From an uncultured Porphyromonas sp. (lineage in GTDB: Bacteria; Bacteroidota; Bacteroidia; Bacteroidales; Porphyromonadaceae): a stretch of DNA of 33,576 nucleotides. The stretch covers positions 1-33,576 of the forward strand of contig UWSO01000024.1 of the NCBI GenBank assembly GCA_900538385.1, in the 5' to 3' direction. The notes beneath the pieces are model-generated. The model was not told where the DNA came from. It saw only the letters and a list, made by a program, of their open reading frames with translations, and did no database searches. The position numbers and the translations under genes were made by a program. Below, piece by piece: positions 8,073 to 15,976 of the stretch; the first letter of the stretch is position 1; every line of letters starts with the position of its first letter.

Positions 8073-8503
8073 AAGTCCTAATCACAAAGCTCCTAATCGC
8101 TATAGCTTTAGCAAGCCTAGCGTCATGCTTGGGAGCCTCTCCAGGATCCGATGTCCTAAGCACTCTTTTGACAGCCTATAGCGTTGTCTTCTCCGTCTTT
8201 GTAAGCTTTGCCGCCTCCTTTAATCTAAGAGAGGTGCGAAATAGTACAGTACGCAACTCCATCCTCAGGCCCATCTCTAGCATGACTCAATGGGCTATCA
8301 TCGACTTTGTCTATACGACCATCTTCTATGCACTATGTCCAGCGAAACCTATGCGAGTCTTTTGGCTTGACATATCAACCTTCTTGCAGGTATTGATCTT
8401 GATTAATATGATCTCTGTGGCGTTTGCCTTTTGGACTTTACGCAAGCTAAGGACTAAGCTAGAGGAGGTGCTTCAGAAGGAAGATGAGGAGAGAAAGCTC
8501 TAG
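8069..8503 (+). CDS. Small four-helix membrane protein, RexB-like by size and context
   Basis: 144 aa. Four hydrophobic segments are visible: about residues 3-22, 28-50, 72-90 and 100-122. A short basic loop (REVRNSTVRNS) follows helix 2, and the C-terminal tail is charged (RKLRTKLEEVLQKEDEERKL) and probably cytosolic. The first helix could instead be a lipoprotein signal (LASCLG). The ATG overlaps the stop of the upstream gene (ATGA), so the two are translationally coupled. Lambda RexB is also 144 aa with four predicted helices and acts as an ion channel opened by RexA. Here the same architecture suggests a membrane effector that depolarises the cell when the upstream sensor is triggered, but no residue-level homology can be claimed by eye. 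Confidence 0.72.
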   Translation: MKVLITKLLIAIALASLASCLGASPGSDVLSTLLTAYSVVFSVFVSFAASFNLREVRNSTVRNSILRPISSMTQWAIIDFVYTTIFYALCPAKPMRVFWLDISTFLQVLILINMISVAFAFWTLRKLRTKLEEVLQKEDEERKL

Positions 8504-8585
8504 GATAAACAAGAGGATGAAGTCCGTAGTCATTCCGCCTAAACAGGTCTCTTGAAGAAGACCACAGAACTCCATACTTACCGCT

Positions 8586-8623
8586 AACTGACTATGACTC
8601 TGTGTTGTAGTCAGTTTTCTTTT
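8586..8623 (+). terminator. Terminator of the two-gene module
   Basis: Nine-base perfect arms AACTGACTA (8586-8594) and TAGTCAGTT (8608-8616) with a 13-base loop, followed by TTTTCTTTT. It lies 82 bases after the stop of the membrane-protein gene, closing the module. Confidence 0.65.
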
Positions 8624-8636
8624 GTCTGTACTCTTC

Positions 8637-8660
8637 GTTACTTTGGCTTGCCAAAGTAAC
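8637..8660. repeat. Perfect inverted repeat
   Basis: Arms GTTACTTTGG (8637-8646) and CCAAAGTAAC (8651-8660) around a CTTG loop. It is too weak in following T residues to be a standard terminator on the plus strand. It resembles the dispersed palindromes common in Bacteroidetes spacers. Confidence 0.55.
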
Positions 8661-8935
8661 ATAACAATGACCGAGCTACTACAAACCCAAGCGACCACCT
8701 CGCCTCTTACCTCCAAAATTGACCATTTTGCGTCCATTTTCCCTGCCAGCTCCATTCGGGGTACACCTCCAAAGGCTAGACCTTGGTAAATTCGCACGGA
8801 AAGTTGGTAAATTTCGCAGATAACTCCAGCGAGCATAAATCGCTCATCGCAACAAATAAAGTCGCTTAAATCGCCTGCAAATAGCCTCTTGTATATCCTC
8901 AACCCTCCAAAGAGCCCGAAATCCCCCCAACTCCT

Positions 8936-9052
8936 CATTACTAATTACTCATTACTAACCGTCCTAACCGCTCATACTCAACAACTTTACCAATTTCTGA
9001 CCCGCATTTACCGCCCTCTAATCTCTAACTTCAAATCTCTAATCTCTAAATG
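8936..9052. repeat. Low-complexity CTAA-type degenerate repeats
   Basis: Two runs built from ATTACTAATTACTC-like (8936-8960) and CTCTAATCTCTAAC-like (9014-9052) units. Similar runs occur at 13681-13717 and 27168-27206, always in spacers. No coding potential is seen. Confidence 0.55.
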
Positions 9053-9091
9053 TACCGACGCTACCACGGCATCATACCGAGCTGCGACCCG

Positions 9092-9330
9092 ACTCTACGC
9101 TACCATAACGCACTATCTGCAAGACCACTACGCGCTAGCCACCTCCAGCCTCACACGGCAGCAGCTAGCGAGTGCACTCAAGCAGCAAGGCGTAGCGGAC
9201 GCAGAGGTCAATGCGTGACTCTCCCTTCTCTCAGAGATCGAGCTAGCACGCTATGCACCACAGCAAGAGGGCGACAGTCTGCCCTGCTGGGTAGACCAGC
9301 TAGAGCGACTCATATCGCAGTCGTGATAGC
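9092..9330 (+). pseudogene. Second copy of the batD 3' end (direct repeat copy 2)
   Basis: This matches 4752-4990 without indels. It encodes the same tail (HYLQDHYALATSSLTRQQLA onward), the same TGA at 9216-9218, and then the ARYAP-containing segment. The family stop is changed (TAG to TCG), so that frame runs on to TGA at 9324-9326. There is no start codon or upstream batD sequence, so it is a fragment. Counting in the batD frame, six of the nine differences are at third positions and synonymous, which suggests that both copies descend from functional batD alleles and not from free drift of one. Confidence 0.88.
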
Positions 9331-9357
9331 TTCGCATCGAAGCCCTACAAAATAGCT

Positions 9358-9394
9358 AAGCCCCCCTCGTCTTGTGATGAGGGGGGCTTCTTTT
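9358..9394 (+). terminator. Strong terminator, probably the original Bat operon terminator
   Basis: A 14-bp stem, 9358-9371 with 9376-9389, containing CCCCCC/GGGGGG, a 4-base loop and a CTTTT tract. It sits shortly after the batD-tail copy, where the undisturbed operon would have ended. Confidence 0.8.
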
Positions 9395-9418
9395 GCCTCT
9401 CAGCTGTTCGACTAAACG

Positions 9419-9516
9419 GTTCCTCCCTTGGAACCGAAAAGTTCCTCCGTTGGAACTAAAGAGTTCCCCCCTTGAAACTTTTTAGTTCCAAGAGGGGAAC
9501 AACTTTTGGAACTCGT
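9419..9516. repeat. Array of imperfect palindromes with about 22-bp period
   Basis: Successive 18-bp units of the form GTTCCTCCnTTGGAAC start at 9419, 9440, 9462 and 9484; the fourth is inverted, and a degenerate half-unit follows near 9505. Spacing is 21-22 bases, about two helical turns. The array lies between the bat terminator and parA. Confidence 0.75.
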
Positions 9517-9673
9517 ATCTACAACAAGTTCAGCACAATAGTGTGAAGACCGAGCATCCCTACAAATCGTTACTCCTCTTTGTATCCCTACAAACCGCTT
9601 TGCGTCTTGCTTTGCCAAGATCTTACGGGCTTCAAGTTATCAACAGTTAAGCGTCTATGTCCAGATTATTCTG

Positions 9674-9681
9674 TAGCTTTG
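9674..9681 (+). promoter_or_regulatory. -7 element upstream of parA
   Basis: TAGCTTTG fits TAnnTTTG and lies 27 bases before the parA ATG. No clear -33 TTTG is seen. Confidence 0.45.
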
Positions 9682-9708
9682 ACTCGTTATTTATGACTGA
9701 TATGTATC

Positions 9709-10488
9709 ATGGGTAGAATCATCTCTCTTGCTAATCAGAAGGGTGGAGTGGGCAAAACAACCACTACGATCAACCTCGCAGCCTCTCTGGCTGTACTCGA
9801 GAAGAAGGTGCTCGTCGTCGATGCCGACCCGCAGGCAAACGCTTCGTCGGGACTGGGCGTCAACTCCACGACCCTCAGCGAGACTATCTACGAGTGTCTC
9901 ATAGGTGGACTACCGCTAGACAAGGTGGTGCGCCCCACGCACGTGGACAATCTCTTCATACTCCCCTCACACATTGACCTCGTCGGAGCGGAGATAGAGA
10001 TGCTTCAGCTCAAGGATCGAGAGACCGTGATGAGAGAGATGCTCCGTCCTGTCGTGGATCAGTATGACTATATCCTCATCGACTGCTCGCCCTCACTCGG
10101 CATTATCACGGTCAATGCTTTGGTTGCTAGTCATTCGGTGATCATTCCCGTGCAGTGCGAGTATTTTGCACTGGAGGGTATCTCTAAGCTCCTCAACACG
10201 ATACGTATCATCAAGAGCCGCCTCAACCCTGCGCTAGAGATAGAGGGCTTTCTCCTCACCATGTACGACAGCCGTCTGCGACTGGCTAATCAGGTGTACG
10301 ATGAGGTCAAGGAGCACTTCGGGCAGCTCGTCTTCGACACGGTCATACAGCGCAATGTCAAGCTGAGCGAGGCGCCTAGCCACGGCTTGCCAGCACTTCT
10401 ATACGATGCGGACAGCAAGGGGGCGATCAATCACCTCCAGCTGGCCGAAGAGCTGATCCGTCGCACGGCTCAGCGTGCTGCGCTATAA
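9709..10488 (+). CDS. parA: ParA/Soj chromosome-partitioning ATPase
   Basis: 259 aa, normal length for a chromosomal ParA. It opens with the deviant Walker A motif KGGVGKTT (residues 11-18, signature Lys11 and catalytic Lys16). Further motifs are VDADPQANAS, the Walker B region DYILIDCSPSLG, and the C-terminal VIQRNVKLSEAPSHG segment typical of the Soj family. It lacks the N-terminal HTH of plasmid ParA proteins, which supports a chromosomal role. ParA binds DNA nonspecifically as an ATP dimer and moves origin regions together with ParB. parB follows within about 25 bases. Confidence 0.97.
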   Translation: MGRIISLANQKGGVGKTTTTINLAASLAVLEKKVLVVDADPQANASSGLGVNSTTLSETIYECLIGGLPLDKVVRPTHVDNLFILPSHIDLVGAEIEMLQLKDRETVMREMLRPVVDQYDYILIDCSPSLGIITVNALVASHSVIIPVQCEYFALEGISKLLNTIRIIKSRLNPALEIEGFLLTMYDSRLRLANQVYDEVKEHFGQLVFDTVIQRNVKLSEAPSHGLPALLYDADSKGAINHLQLAEELIRRTAQRAAL

Positions 10489-10513
10489 CCACACCCTACC
10501 CCCTACGATCATC

Positions 10514-11410
10514 ATGACAAACAAGAAGAAAGAGAACAAAGTAATAGGCAGAGGACTAGACGCTCTACTCGGCGATGTGAGCAACTCCTCTAGCATTAGC
10601 GAGATAGCTATCGACAAGATCGAGCCTAATCCGGATCAGCCTCGTAGGCACTTCGACCCAGAGAGTCTCGATGAGCTGGCAGCCTCCATACGTGCCCTCG
10701 GCATCGTGCAGCCGATCACGGTGCGGGAGCTGACCGATGGACGGCATCTCATCATATCGGGTGAGCGTCGCTGGCGGGCCTCTAAGTTGGCCAAGCTCAC
10801 CTCTATCCCAGCATACATCGTCAAGGCAAACGATGAGCAGGTGGTCGAGATGGCGCTGATCGAAAACATACAGCGCGAAGACCTCAACGCTATCGAGATA
10901 GCGCTCACCTACAAGCGTCTCCTAGAGCACTCGGAGGGGACGCAAGAGGAGCTAGCAAAGAAGGTGGGCAAGACTCGCTCGTCGATCAGCAACTACCTAC
11001 GTCTCCTGCGCCTGCCCGCAGAGGTGCAGCTGGGACTGACCGAGAAGAAGATCGACATGGGTCACGCACGTGCCATACTGAGCCTCACCGATCCAGCACA
11101 GCAGCTGAAGCTTTACCAGACCACCCTTACAGAGCATCTGAGCGTGCGACAGGTAGAGGCTCTAGCCAATGAGATGCGCGAGCCGAGCGAAGAGACAACA
11201 AAAGCGAGTAAGAAGAGACAGACGCTCTCCAAGCTCGCTTCCAATGGCAATGACTACGCTCCTCTAGCTAAGCAGCTGAGTAGCTTCTTCGGTACGAAGG
11301 TCTCTCTACGTTGTAAGGAGAGCGGTAAGGGGAGCATCACGATCCCCTTTAGCTCTGAGGAGCAGCTCATAGAGATCTGCTCGATCCTAGAGAGCGGAGC
11401 TAACCATTAG
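10514..11410 (+). CDS. parB: ParB chromosome-partitioning CTPase/DNA-binding protein
   Basis: 298 aa from the ATG at 10514. An earlier in-frame start at 10475 would overlap parA and adds unlikely residues, while 10514 gives the typical basic start leading into GRGLDALLG. Visible are the ParB/Srx domain with GERRWRAS and ENIQRE (the CTP-binding boxes), an HTH around KVGKTRSSISNYLRLLRLP, and a C-terminal dimerisation part ending in SSEEQLIEICSILESG. It loads as a clamp at parS sites and spreads. No perfect parS is seen in this window. Confidence 0.96.
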   Translation: MTNKKKENKVIGRGLDALLGDVSNSSSISEIAIDKIEPNPDQPRRHFDPESLDELAASIRALGIVQPITVRELTDGRHLIISGERRWRASKLAKLTSIPAYIVKANDEQVVEMALIENIQREDLNAIEIALTYKRLLEHSEGTQEELAKKVGKTRSSISNYLRLLRLPAEVQLGLTEKKIDMGHARAILSLTDPAQQLKLYQTTLTEHLSVRQVEALANEMREPSEETTKASKKRQTLSKLASNGNDYAPLAKQLSSFFGTKVSLRCKESGKGSITIPFSSEEQLIEICSILESGANH

Positions 11411-11425
11411 TCTACAGCCTAAGAG

Positions 11426-12295
11426 ATGCTCCGCACTGCTCTGACTCGCTCACTACTCATCCTCGTGATGAGCTGCGCTATAGCTTGCTACAGCGGGCTG
11501 GCTCTCTATGCGAACCCGCTCATAGTGCTACAAGATACGACCGCTCTAGCTCTAGCCGCTGACACGTTGAGAGCGCACTCGTCCGACACGGTCCGTACGG
11601 AGACTCCGAGCGAACTGGTCTCCGTCCCGACAGCGACCCAGGCGGAGCGTAAAGTTATGGAAGACTCGACCGCAACAGTCGCGACGGCAAAGGTGCCTGC
11701 GGATTCGCCTGAAGTTTTGCAGCGTACCACAGCGGCGAAGGTGAATAAGCGATCGAGTGACATACCTTTTACCCGTAAGATGGCTAGGTGGTTCACACGC
11801 TACCCCAACTCTGGCGTGGCTCTCATTTGCTCCATCGTACCTGGTGTCGGTCAGCTTTACAATCAGCGCTACTGGAAGATCCCGATCGTGCTCTCGGCCA
11901 TGACAGCGGGCGTCTATGCGGTTACTTGGAATCAGCGTCTCTACAACGAGTACCACACCGCCTACGCTGATCTGCTGAGCGAGAATCCACTCGATCACAC
12001 CTCCTGGCAAGCCTTTGTTCCTGCAGGTGGAGATCCTGCTAAGTATGTCTCTGACGGCAATCTGCGTTCGCGCCTAGAGCGTGGCTCCAAGCAGTACAAG
12101 GAGAGTAGAGACCTGAGCATCGTCATCACGGTCGCACTCTATCTCCTCTCAGCGCTAGACGCTTATGTAGATGCGGAGCTATACTACTTTAATGTGTCCC
12201 CTCAGCTCACGATCGATATGGGTGAGGGACTAAGTGACAAGCCTTCAGGGCCTCGACCGCAAAGTGTTATGGTCGGTGCCTCGGTTCGCTTTTAA
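11426..12295 (+). CDS. DUF5683-family membrane protein
   Basis: 289 aa. A hydrophobic N-terminal segment (about residues 5-30) could be a signal peptide. A Thr/Ser/Ala-rich linker to about residue 110 is followed by the conserved block YPNSGVALICSIVPGVGQLYN and WKIPIVLSAMTAGVYAV, which identifies DUF5683 with two or three membrane helices. The family is regularly found between parB and mltD in Bacteroidetes, as here (15-base gaps on both sides), implying an operon. Its biochemical role is unknown; the context suggests envelope or cell-cycle function. Confidence 0.85.
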   Translation: MLRTALTRSLLILVMSCAIACYSGLALYANPLIVLQDTTALALAADTLRAHSSDTVRTETPSELVSVPTATQAERKVMEDSTATVATAKVPADSPEVLQRTTAAKVNKRSSDIPFTRKMARWFTRYPNSGVALICSIVPGVGQLYNQRYWKIPIVLSAMTAGVYAVTWNQRLYNEYHTAYADLLSENPLDHTSWQAFVPAGGDPAKYVSDGNLRSRLERGSKQYKESRDLSIVITVALYLLSALDAYVDAELYYFNVSPQLTIDMGEGLSDKPSGPRPQSVMVGASVRF

Positions 12296-12309
12296 ACAAA
12301 GACCTCTTT

Positions 12310-13674
12310 ATGAAGATCCATTTCCTAAGACACGCTTGTGTCAAAATCACGACCTATATAATTCTCTGTTGTTGCTTGCCGACACTCCCAGCAGCGGCAC
12401 CTTGGTATGAAGCCCTAGACAGTGTAGACACGGAGGGTGCTGTCGAGCTGGACGCTATCACGGCTCGCAAAGAGCTCCGGGAGAACCTCCCGAAGAGCTT
12501 AGACACTGACCTAGGTTTGCTCATGGAGACCTGGCGCACGGGCTATGCGACGCAGCAACGCTTTGAGGTGCCGTGTGGCTCCTACAAGACGGAAGACATT
12601 CGCTCGCTGAGTGACTCTGTACTAATCTCACGCCTGAAGGCTCTACCTACCGTCATACCGATCCCCTACAACGCTATGGTCAAGGAGGGTATAGCAACCT
12701 ACATCTCTGATCGTCCTCGGCTGATACGAGTCATCCTCGCGCTTGGAGACTACTACTTCCCCATTATGGAGGAGATCTTCGATCGTCATGGGCTACCGGT
12801 CGAGCTGGTTTACCTCACGGTCATAGAGTCTGCGCTCAACCCCTTTGCTGTTTCACCTGCTGGCGCCTCTGGACTCTGGCAGCTGATGCTCCCCACAGGA
12901 CGCAGCTTGGGATTAACAATCAATAGCCTTGTCGATGAGCGATTTGACGTTTACAAGAGTAGTGAGGCGGCAGCGCTCTATCTCAAGCAGCTCTACGGAC
13001 TCTTTGACAATTGGCTCCTAGCTATCGCGGCATACAACTGCGGCCCTGGCAATGTCACCAAAGCGATCCGACGCTCTGGTGGTAAGACCACCTTTTGGGG
13101 AGTCTATCCCTACCTGCCCCGCGAGACGCGCAACTACATTCCGCTTTTCATCGGGGCCTACTACGCCTGCTACTACCACAACGAGCACAACATCTGTCCA
13201 CAAGCACAGTCGATGCCTCTTGCGACCGACACGCTAGCCGTGCAGATACCGCTCACCTTTGCCCAGATCTCACAAAGCACAGGCATACCCACCGAACAGA
13301 TCCGCACACTCAACCCGCAATACAAGCGAGGAGTCATCCCCGCTGCTGGATCGACGCCCTACACCATCCGACTACCACTGAGAGGTATCTCTAAGCTCGA
13401 CGATGCGCTCATCAATCTGCGTCGCAATCATAAGGAGGAGCTATCCAAGCAAATAGCCGAAGCGCAAGAAGAGATCAAGCAAGCGCCCGCACCCACACAA
13501 AAGAGCAAAGCTACAAAAGCTCGTTACAAGACTTACAAAGTACGACGCGGTGACAATCTTGCCAAAATTGCCAAGCGACATGGCACCTCAGTCGCTGCCC
13601 TCAAGCGTGCTAACGGACTCAAGGGTCGTAACCCCAAACTCCGTCCTGGTCAGCGCTTAAAGATTCCCAAATAA
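12310..13674 (+). CDS. mltD: MltD-like lytic murein transglycosylase with C-terminal LysM
   Basis: 454 aa with a signal peptide (about 1-30). The SLT catalytic domain spans about residues 140-290. E173 in VIESALNPFAVSPAGASGLW is the expected catalytic acid, with supporting motifs GLWQLMLPTG and AIAAYNCGPGNV. A degenerate LysM-like stretch may lie near 305-350, followed by an Ala/Lys/Gln linker, and a clear LysM closes the protein (YKVRRGDNLAKIAKRHGTS to LRPGQRLKIPK). It cleaves peptidoglycan glycan strands to give 1,6-anhydro-MurNAc ends in the periplasm. In related genomes a relA/spoT homologue often follows; here a thioesterase does. Confidence 0.93.
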   Translation: MKIHFLRHACVKITTYIILCCCLPTLPAAAPWYEALDSVDTEGAVELDAITARKELRENLPKSLDTDLGLLMETWRTGYATQQRFEVPCGSYKTEDIRSLSDSVLISRLKALPTVIPIPYNAMVKEGIATYISDRPRLIRVILALGDYYFPIMEEIFDRHGLPVELVYLTVIESALNPFAVSPAGASGLWQLMLPTGRSLGLTINSLVDERFDVYKSSEAAALYLKQLYGLFDNWLLAIAAYNCGPGNVTKAIRRSGGKTTFWGVYPYLPRETRNYIPLFIGAYYACYYHNEHNICPQAQSMPLATDTLAVQIPLTFAQISQSTGIPTEQIRTLNPQYKRGVIPAAGSTPYTIRLPLRGISKLDDALINLRRNHKEELSKQIAEAQEEIKQAPAPTQKSKATKARYKTYKVRRGDNLAKIAKRHGTSVAALKRANGLKGRNPKLRPGQRLKIPK

Positions 13675-13680
13675 CTCGAA

Positions 13681-13717
13681 CCTCTAATCTCTCACTTCTA
13701 AAGTCTAACTTCTAAAT
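13681..13717. repeat. CTAA-type low-complexity run before the thioesterase gene
   Basis: Degenerate tandem units (CTCTAATCTCTCACTTCTAA and similar) fill the whole gap up to the next ATG. They are close in sequence to 9014-9052 and related to 27168-27206. Confidence 0.55.
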
Positions 13718-14188
13718 ATGCCCTCCATCCAAGACCTCTACGCTCCCGAGTACAGCCACTGCTGGGGTTGTGGCGCTGCGCACCCTTACGGTCTGCATCT
13801 CAAGAGCTACCTCAGCAGCGATCACACCTACTGTTACTGCCACCACATACCCGATGCGGTCTATACAGGCGGAGTGCCAGACAACCTGTACGGAGGCTTC
13901 ATCGCCATGCTCTTCGACTGCCACGGCACAGCAGCAGCTGCCGCTCTCTACTTAGCAGCTCATGGGGAGGAGCTTACCGCGGACAGCCTCGAGCGCTTTA
14001 TCACCGCACATCTAGAGGTTGACTACCTCGCACCGACCCCAATGGGCACCGAGCTAGAGATCCGAGCCTACCCTGTAGAGGTAACCGACCGTAAAGTCAT
14101 CCTATCGCTCGAGCTGCACTGTGGCGAGCGCATCACCGCTCGTGGTAAGATGGTCGCCGTCAAGCATCATCGTCCCACAGCGGAGTGA
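13718..14188 (+). CDS. PaaI-like hotdog-fold thioesterase
   Basis: 156 aa. The N-terminal CWGCGAAHPYGLHLKSY matches the Cys-Gly-x-Asn/His-type opening of stand-alone hotdog thioesterases. The central stretch NLYGGFIAMLFDCHGTAAAAA supplies the long hotdog helix with an Asp (in LFDCHG) at the position of the usual catalytic Asp/Glu. The rest is the beta sheet (LEVDYLAPTPMGTELEIRAY). It is expected to hydrolyse acyl-CoA thioesters in the cytoplasm; the substrate cannot be read from the sequence. The ATG at 13718 is preferred because the Cys motif lies soon after it. Confidence 0.85.
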   Translation: MPSIQDLYAPEYSHCWGCGAAHPYGLHLKSYLSSDHTYCYCHHIPDAVYTGGVPDNLYGGFIAMLFDCHGTAAAAALYLAAHGEELTADSLERFITAHLEVDYLAPTPMGTELEIRAYPVEVTDRKVILSLELHCGERITARGKMVAVKHHRPTAE

Positions 14189-14240
14189 GTAAGCCCCAGC
14201 GAGCGAAGTCACACAAGCCTGTAGAGTCTGCAAGATTGAG

Positions 14241-14248
14241 TATCTTTG
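14241..14248 (+). promoter_or_regulatory. -7 element upstream of the YitT-family gene
   Basis: TATCTTTG lies 84 bases before the ATG at 14332. No convincing -33 is present. It would start the yitT-cyclophilin-rRNA methyltransferase transcription unit. Confidence 0.45.
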
Positions 14249-14331
14249 TGAGCTTGCTTGAGGGTACAGCCTTACCATTGCAGGGCTTCGTGCGCTCTAC
14301 TTAGCATTGGACACATCATTCATTAGCATCC

Positions 14332-15282
14332 ATGCCTACATCTACGTCCGGTTCTACTCTATCTACTCCTACAAAGAGAGCTATACCGCCACACGAGCGA
14401 CAGACCTTTACCCCGAAACGCTCTCCGCTAGCCCTGGAGATACTCTACCTCGTCATCGGTGCTATCTGTCAGGCTGTCGCCTACGCTTGCTTTATCGCTC
14501 CGGCAGACATTGTCCCTGGAGGATGCTATGGAATCAGTATCACGATCAACTACCTGACGCAGGGGACCTTTGAGGCGTTTCCCGATGGGCTACCCATTGG
14601 TGCCGTGGCACTCTGCTTCAACGTACCTTTCTTCCTCTTAGCTGCTCGCTCCCTTGGGTTGCGTAGTGGAGGCAAGACGATCGCCACCTTCCTACTCATC
14701 TCCATCTGTACTGACCTGATTACCTCGATGACACGAGATGTGGTCATCGTGAGCAACGATAAGTTTCTTTCCTCCGTCTATGGCGGTGCTATCCTCGGGC
14801 TGGGCGTGCTACTCACCTTCAAGGCGGGTAGTACCAGTGCTGGTACCGATGTCATCGCACGGGTACTCTCTAAGGGTAACAACATCAAGACCAGTCATAT
14901 GATCATAGCGGTAGACTCCGCCGTGGTACTCTTCGGACTAGTCGCCTTTGGAGACTTTAGCGTGCCTCTCTACTCGTGGATTACCATCTTTGTCTACGGC
15001 AAGGTGGTGGACTTCCTACAGCCTGAGAATCCCAACAAAGCGATCTTCATCGTCTCCGAGCATACCGCCGAACTGCGCACACTCATCATCGAAGAACTCA
15101 ATCTGCGGGGTACCTTCCTCCATGGTAGCGGTATCTATGCGGGAGCCGAGCGTGACATTATCTTTATGATTGTGGAACGCAAGCATGTCAACAAGCTCAA
15201 GAAAGCGGTACTCCAGGCTGATCCCAAAGCTTTTATCGCAACGACCAATGCAACCAACGATACAGCTCCTAAGATTATCTAG
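14332..15282 (+). CDS. YitT-family (DUF161/DUF2179) membrane protein
   Basis: 316 aa. A polar N-terminal extension of about 30 residues precedes five or six membrane helices. The family motif FIAPADIVPGGCYGISITINY is clear at the end of the first helix, and FKAGSTSAGTDVIARVL marks the second conserved loop. A soluble C-terminal DUF2179 domain (about 225-305) contains RGTFLHGSGIYAGAERDIIFMIVERK. Family members are predicted transporters or regulators of unknown substrate. The cyclophilin gene follows after 3 bases, so co-transcription is likely. Confidence 0.9.
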   Translation: MPTSTSGSTLSTPTKRAIPPHERQTFTPKRSPLALEILYLVIGAICQAVAYACFIAPADIVPGGCYGISITINYLTQGTFEAFPDGLPIGAVALCFNVPFFLLAARSLGLRSGGKTIATFLLISICTDLITSMTRDVVIVSNDKFLSSVYGGAILGLGVLLTFKAGSTSAGTDVIARVLSKGNNIKTSHMIIAVDSAVVLFGLVAFGDFSVPLYSWITIFVYGKVVDFLQPENPNKAIFIVSEHTAELRTLIIEELNLRGTFLHGSGIYAGAERDIIFMIVERKHVNKLKKAVLQADPKAFIATTNATNDTAPKII

Positions 15283-15285
15283 TCT

Positions 15286-15963
15286 ATGAAACAGTTTGTC
15301 TCCCTCTTACTCCTTTGCGTACTTTGCGTCACCTCGCTCACAGCTCAGACAGCAACTGAAGCACTCCCCGCAGGGCGACGGGTCCTTGTGGAGACTTCTC
15401 TGGGAGACTTTACGCTCCTACTCTATGACGACACGCCTCTACACCAAGCTGCTTTTCTAGAGCATGTACGTCGGGGAGACTACGAGGGAGTCTTGATGCA
15501 CCGTGTCATAGCGCAGTTTATGATCCAGGGTGGCAACCTCTCGACCCGTGGAGCGACACGCCAGACGGATGTCTCCATAGATACCCTCTCGACCACCATT
15601 CCTGCGGAGATCCTACCCAACCACATCCATAAGCGGGGCGCACTAGCAGCAGCTCGTGTCACTGGCGAGGAGAATCCCGAGATGCGCTCCTCAGGCAGTC
15701 AGTTTTACATTGTCACGGGGAGCTACTATACCGACTTTGATCTAGATGATATAACAGCTCAGCGTGAGTGGAACTACACGCCTGAGCAGCGTCAGGAGTA
15801 CAAGATGCAAGGCGGCGCTCCTTGGTTAGATAGGCAGTACACCGTCTTTGGCGAAGTGATCGATGGCATGCGCACGATCACAAAGATCGAAGACCTTCCG
15901 ACCGACAGCACGAACCGCCCTAAGCGAGATGTGATCATCAAGCGCATGACGCTCTTGCCCTAA
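15286..15963 (+). CDS. Periplasmic cyclophilin-type peptidyl-prolyl isomerase
   Basis: 225 aa. A signal peptide (residues 1-20, ending SLTAQ) precedes a cyclophilin fold: VLVETSLGDFTLLLYDD, then the active-site region LMHRVIAQFMIQGGN (Arg, Phe, Gln) and SGSQFYIVTG. The segment before WLDRQYTVFGEVIDGM is longer than in minimal bacterial cyclophilins. It catalyses cis-trans isomerisation of X-Pro bonds during folding of exported proteins. Confidence 0.93.
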   Translation: MKQFVSLLLLCVLCVTSLTAQTATEALPAGRRVLVETSLGDFTLLLYDDTPLHQAAFLEHVRRGDYEGVLMHRVIAQFMIQGGNLSTRGATRQTDVSIDTLSTTIPAEILPNHIHKRGALAAARVTGEENPEMRSSGSQFYIVTGSYYTDFDLDDITAQREWNYTPEQRQEYKMQGGAPWLDRQYTVFGEVIDGMRTITKIEDLPTDSTNRPKRDVIIKRMTLLP

Positions 15964-15976
15964 CACCTCCGACACA

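Larger units (their letters stand above)
8504..9091. other. Gene-free spacer between the two-gene module and the batD-tail copy
   Basis: No convincing gene was found on either strand; the minus-strand open frame at 8938-8459 lacks family features and crosses the hairpins described here. The spacer contains a terminator (8586-8623), a perfect inverted repeat (8637-8660) and CTAA-rich low-complexity runs (8936-8990 and 9014-9052). It ends where the second batD 3'-end copy begins. Confidence 0.6.

Noticed and set aside
8459..8938. 159-codon minus-strand open frame in the island spacer
   Set aside because: It overlaps the end of the membrane-protein gene, crosses a terminator and a perfect hairpin, and its translation shows no family features.
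9420..9516. CRISPR array
   Set aside because: Units are only 18 bp, imperfect and palindromic, spaced 3-4 bases apart, and no cas genes are present.
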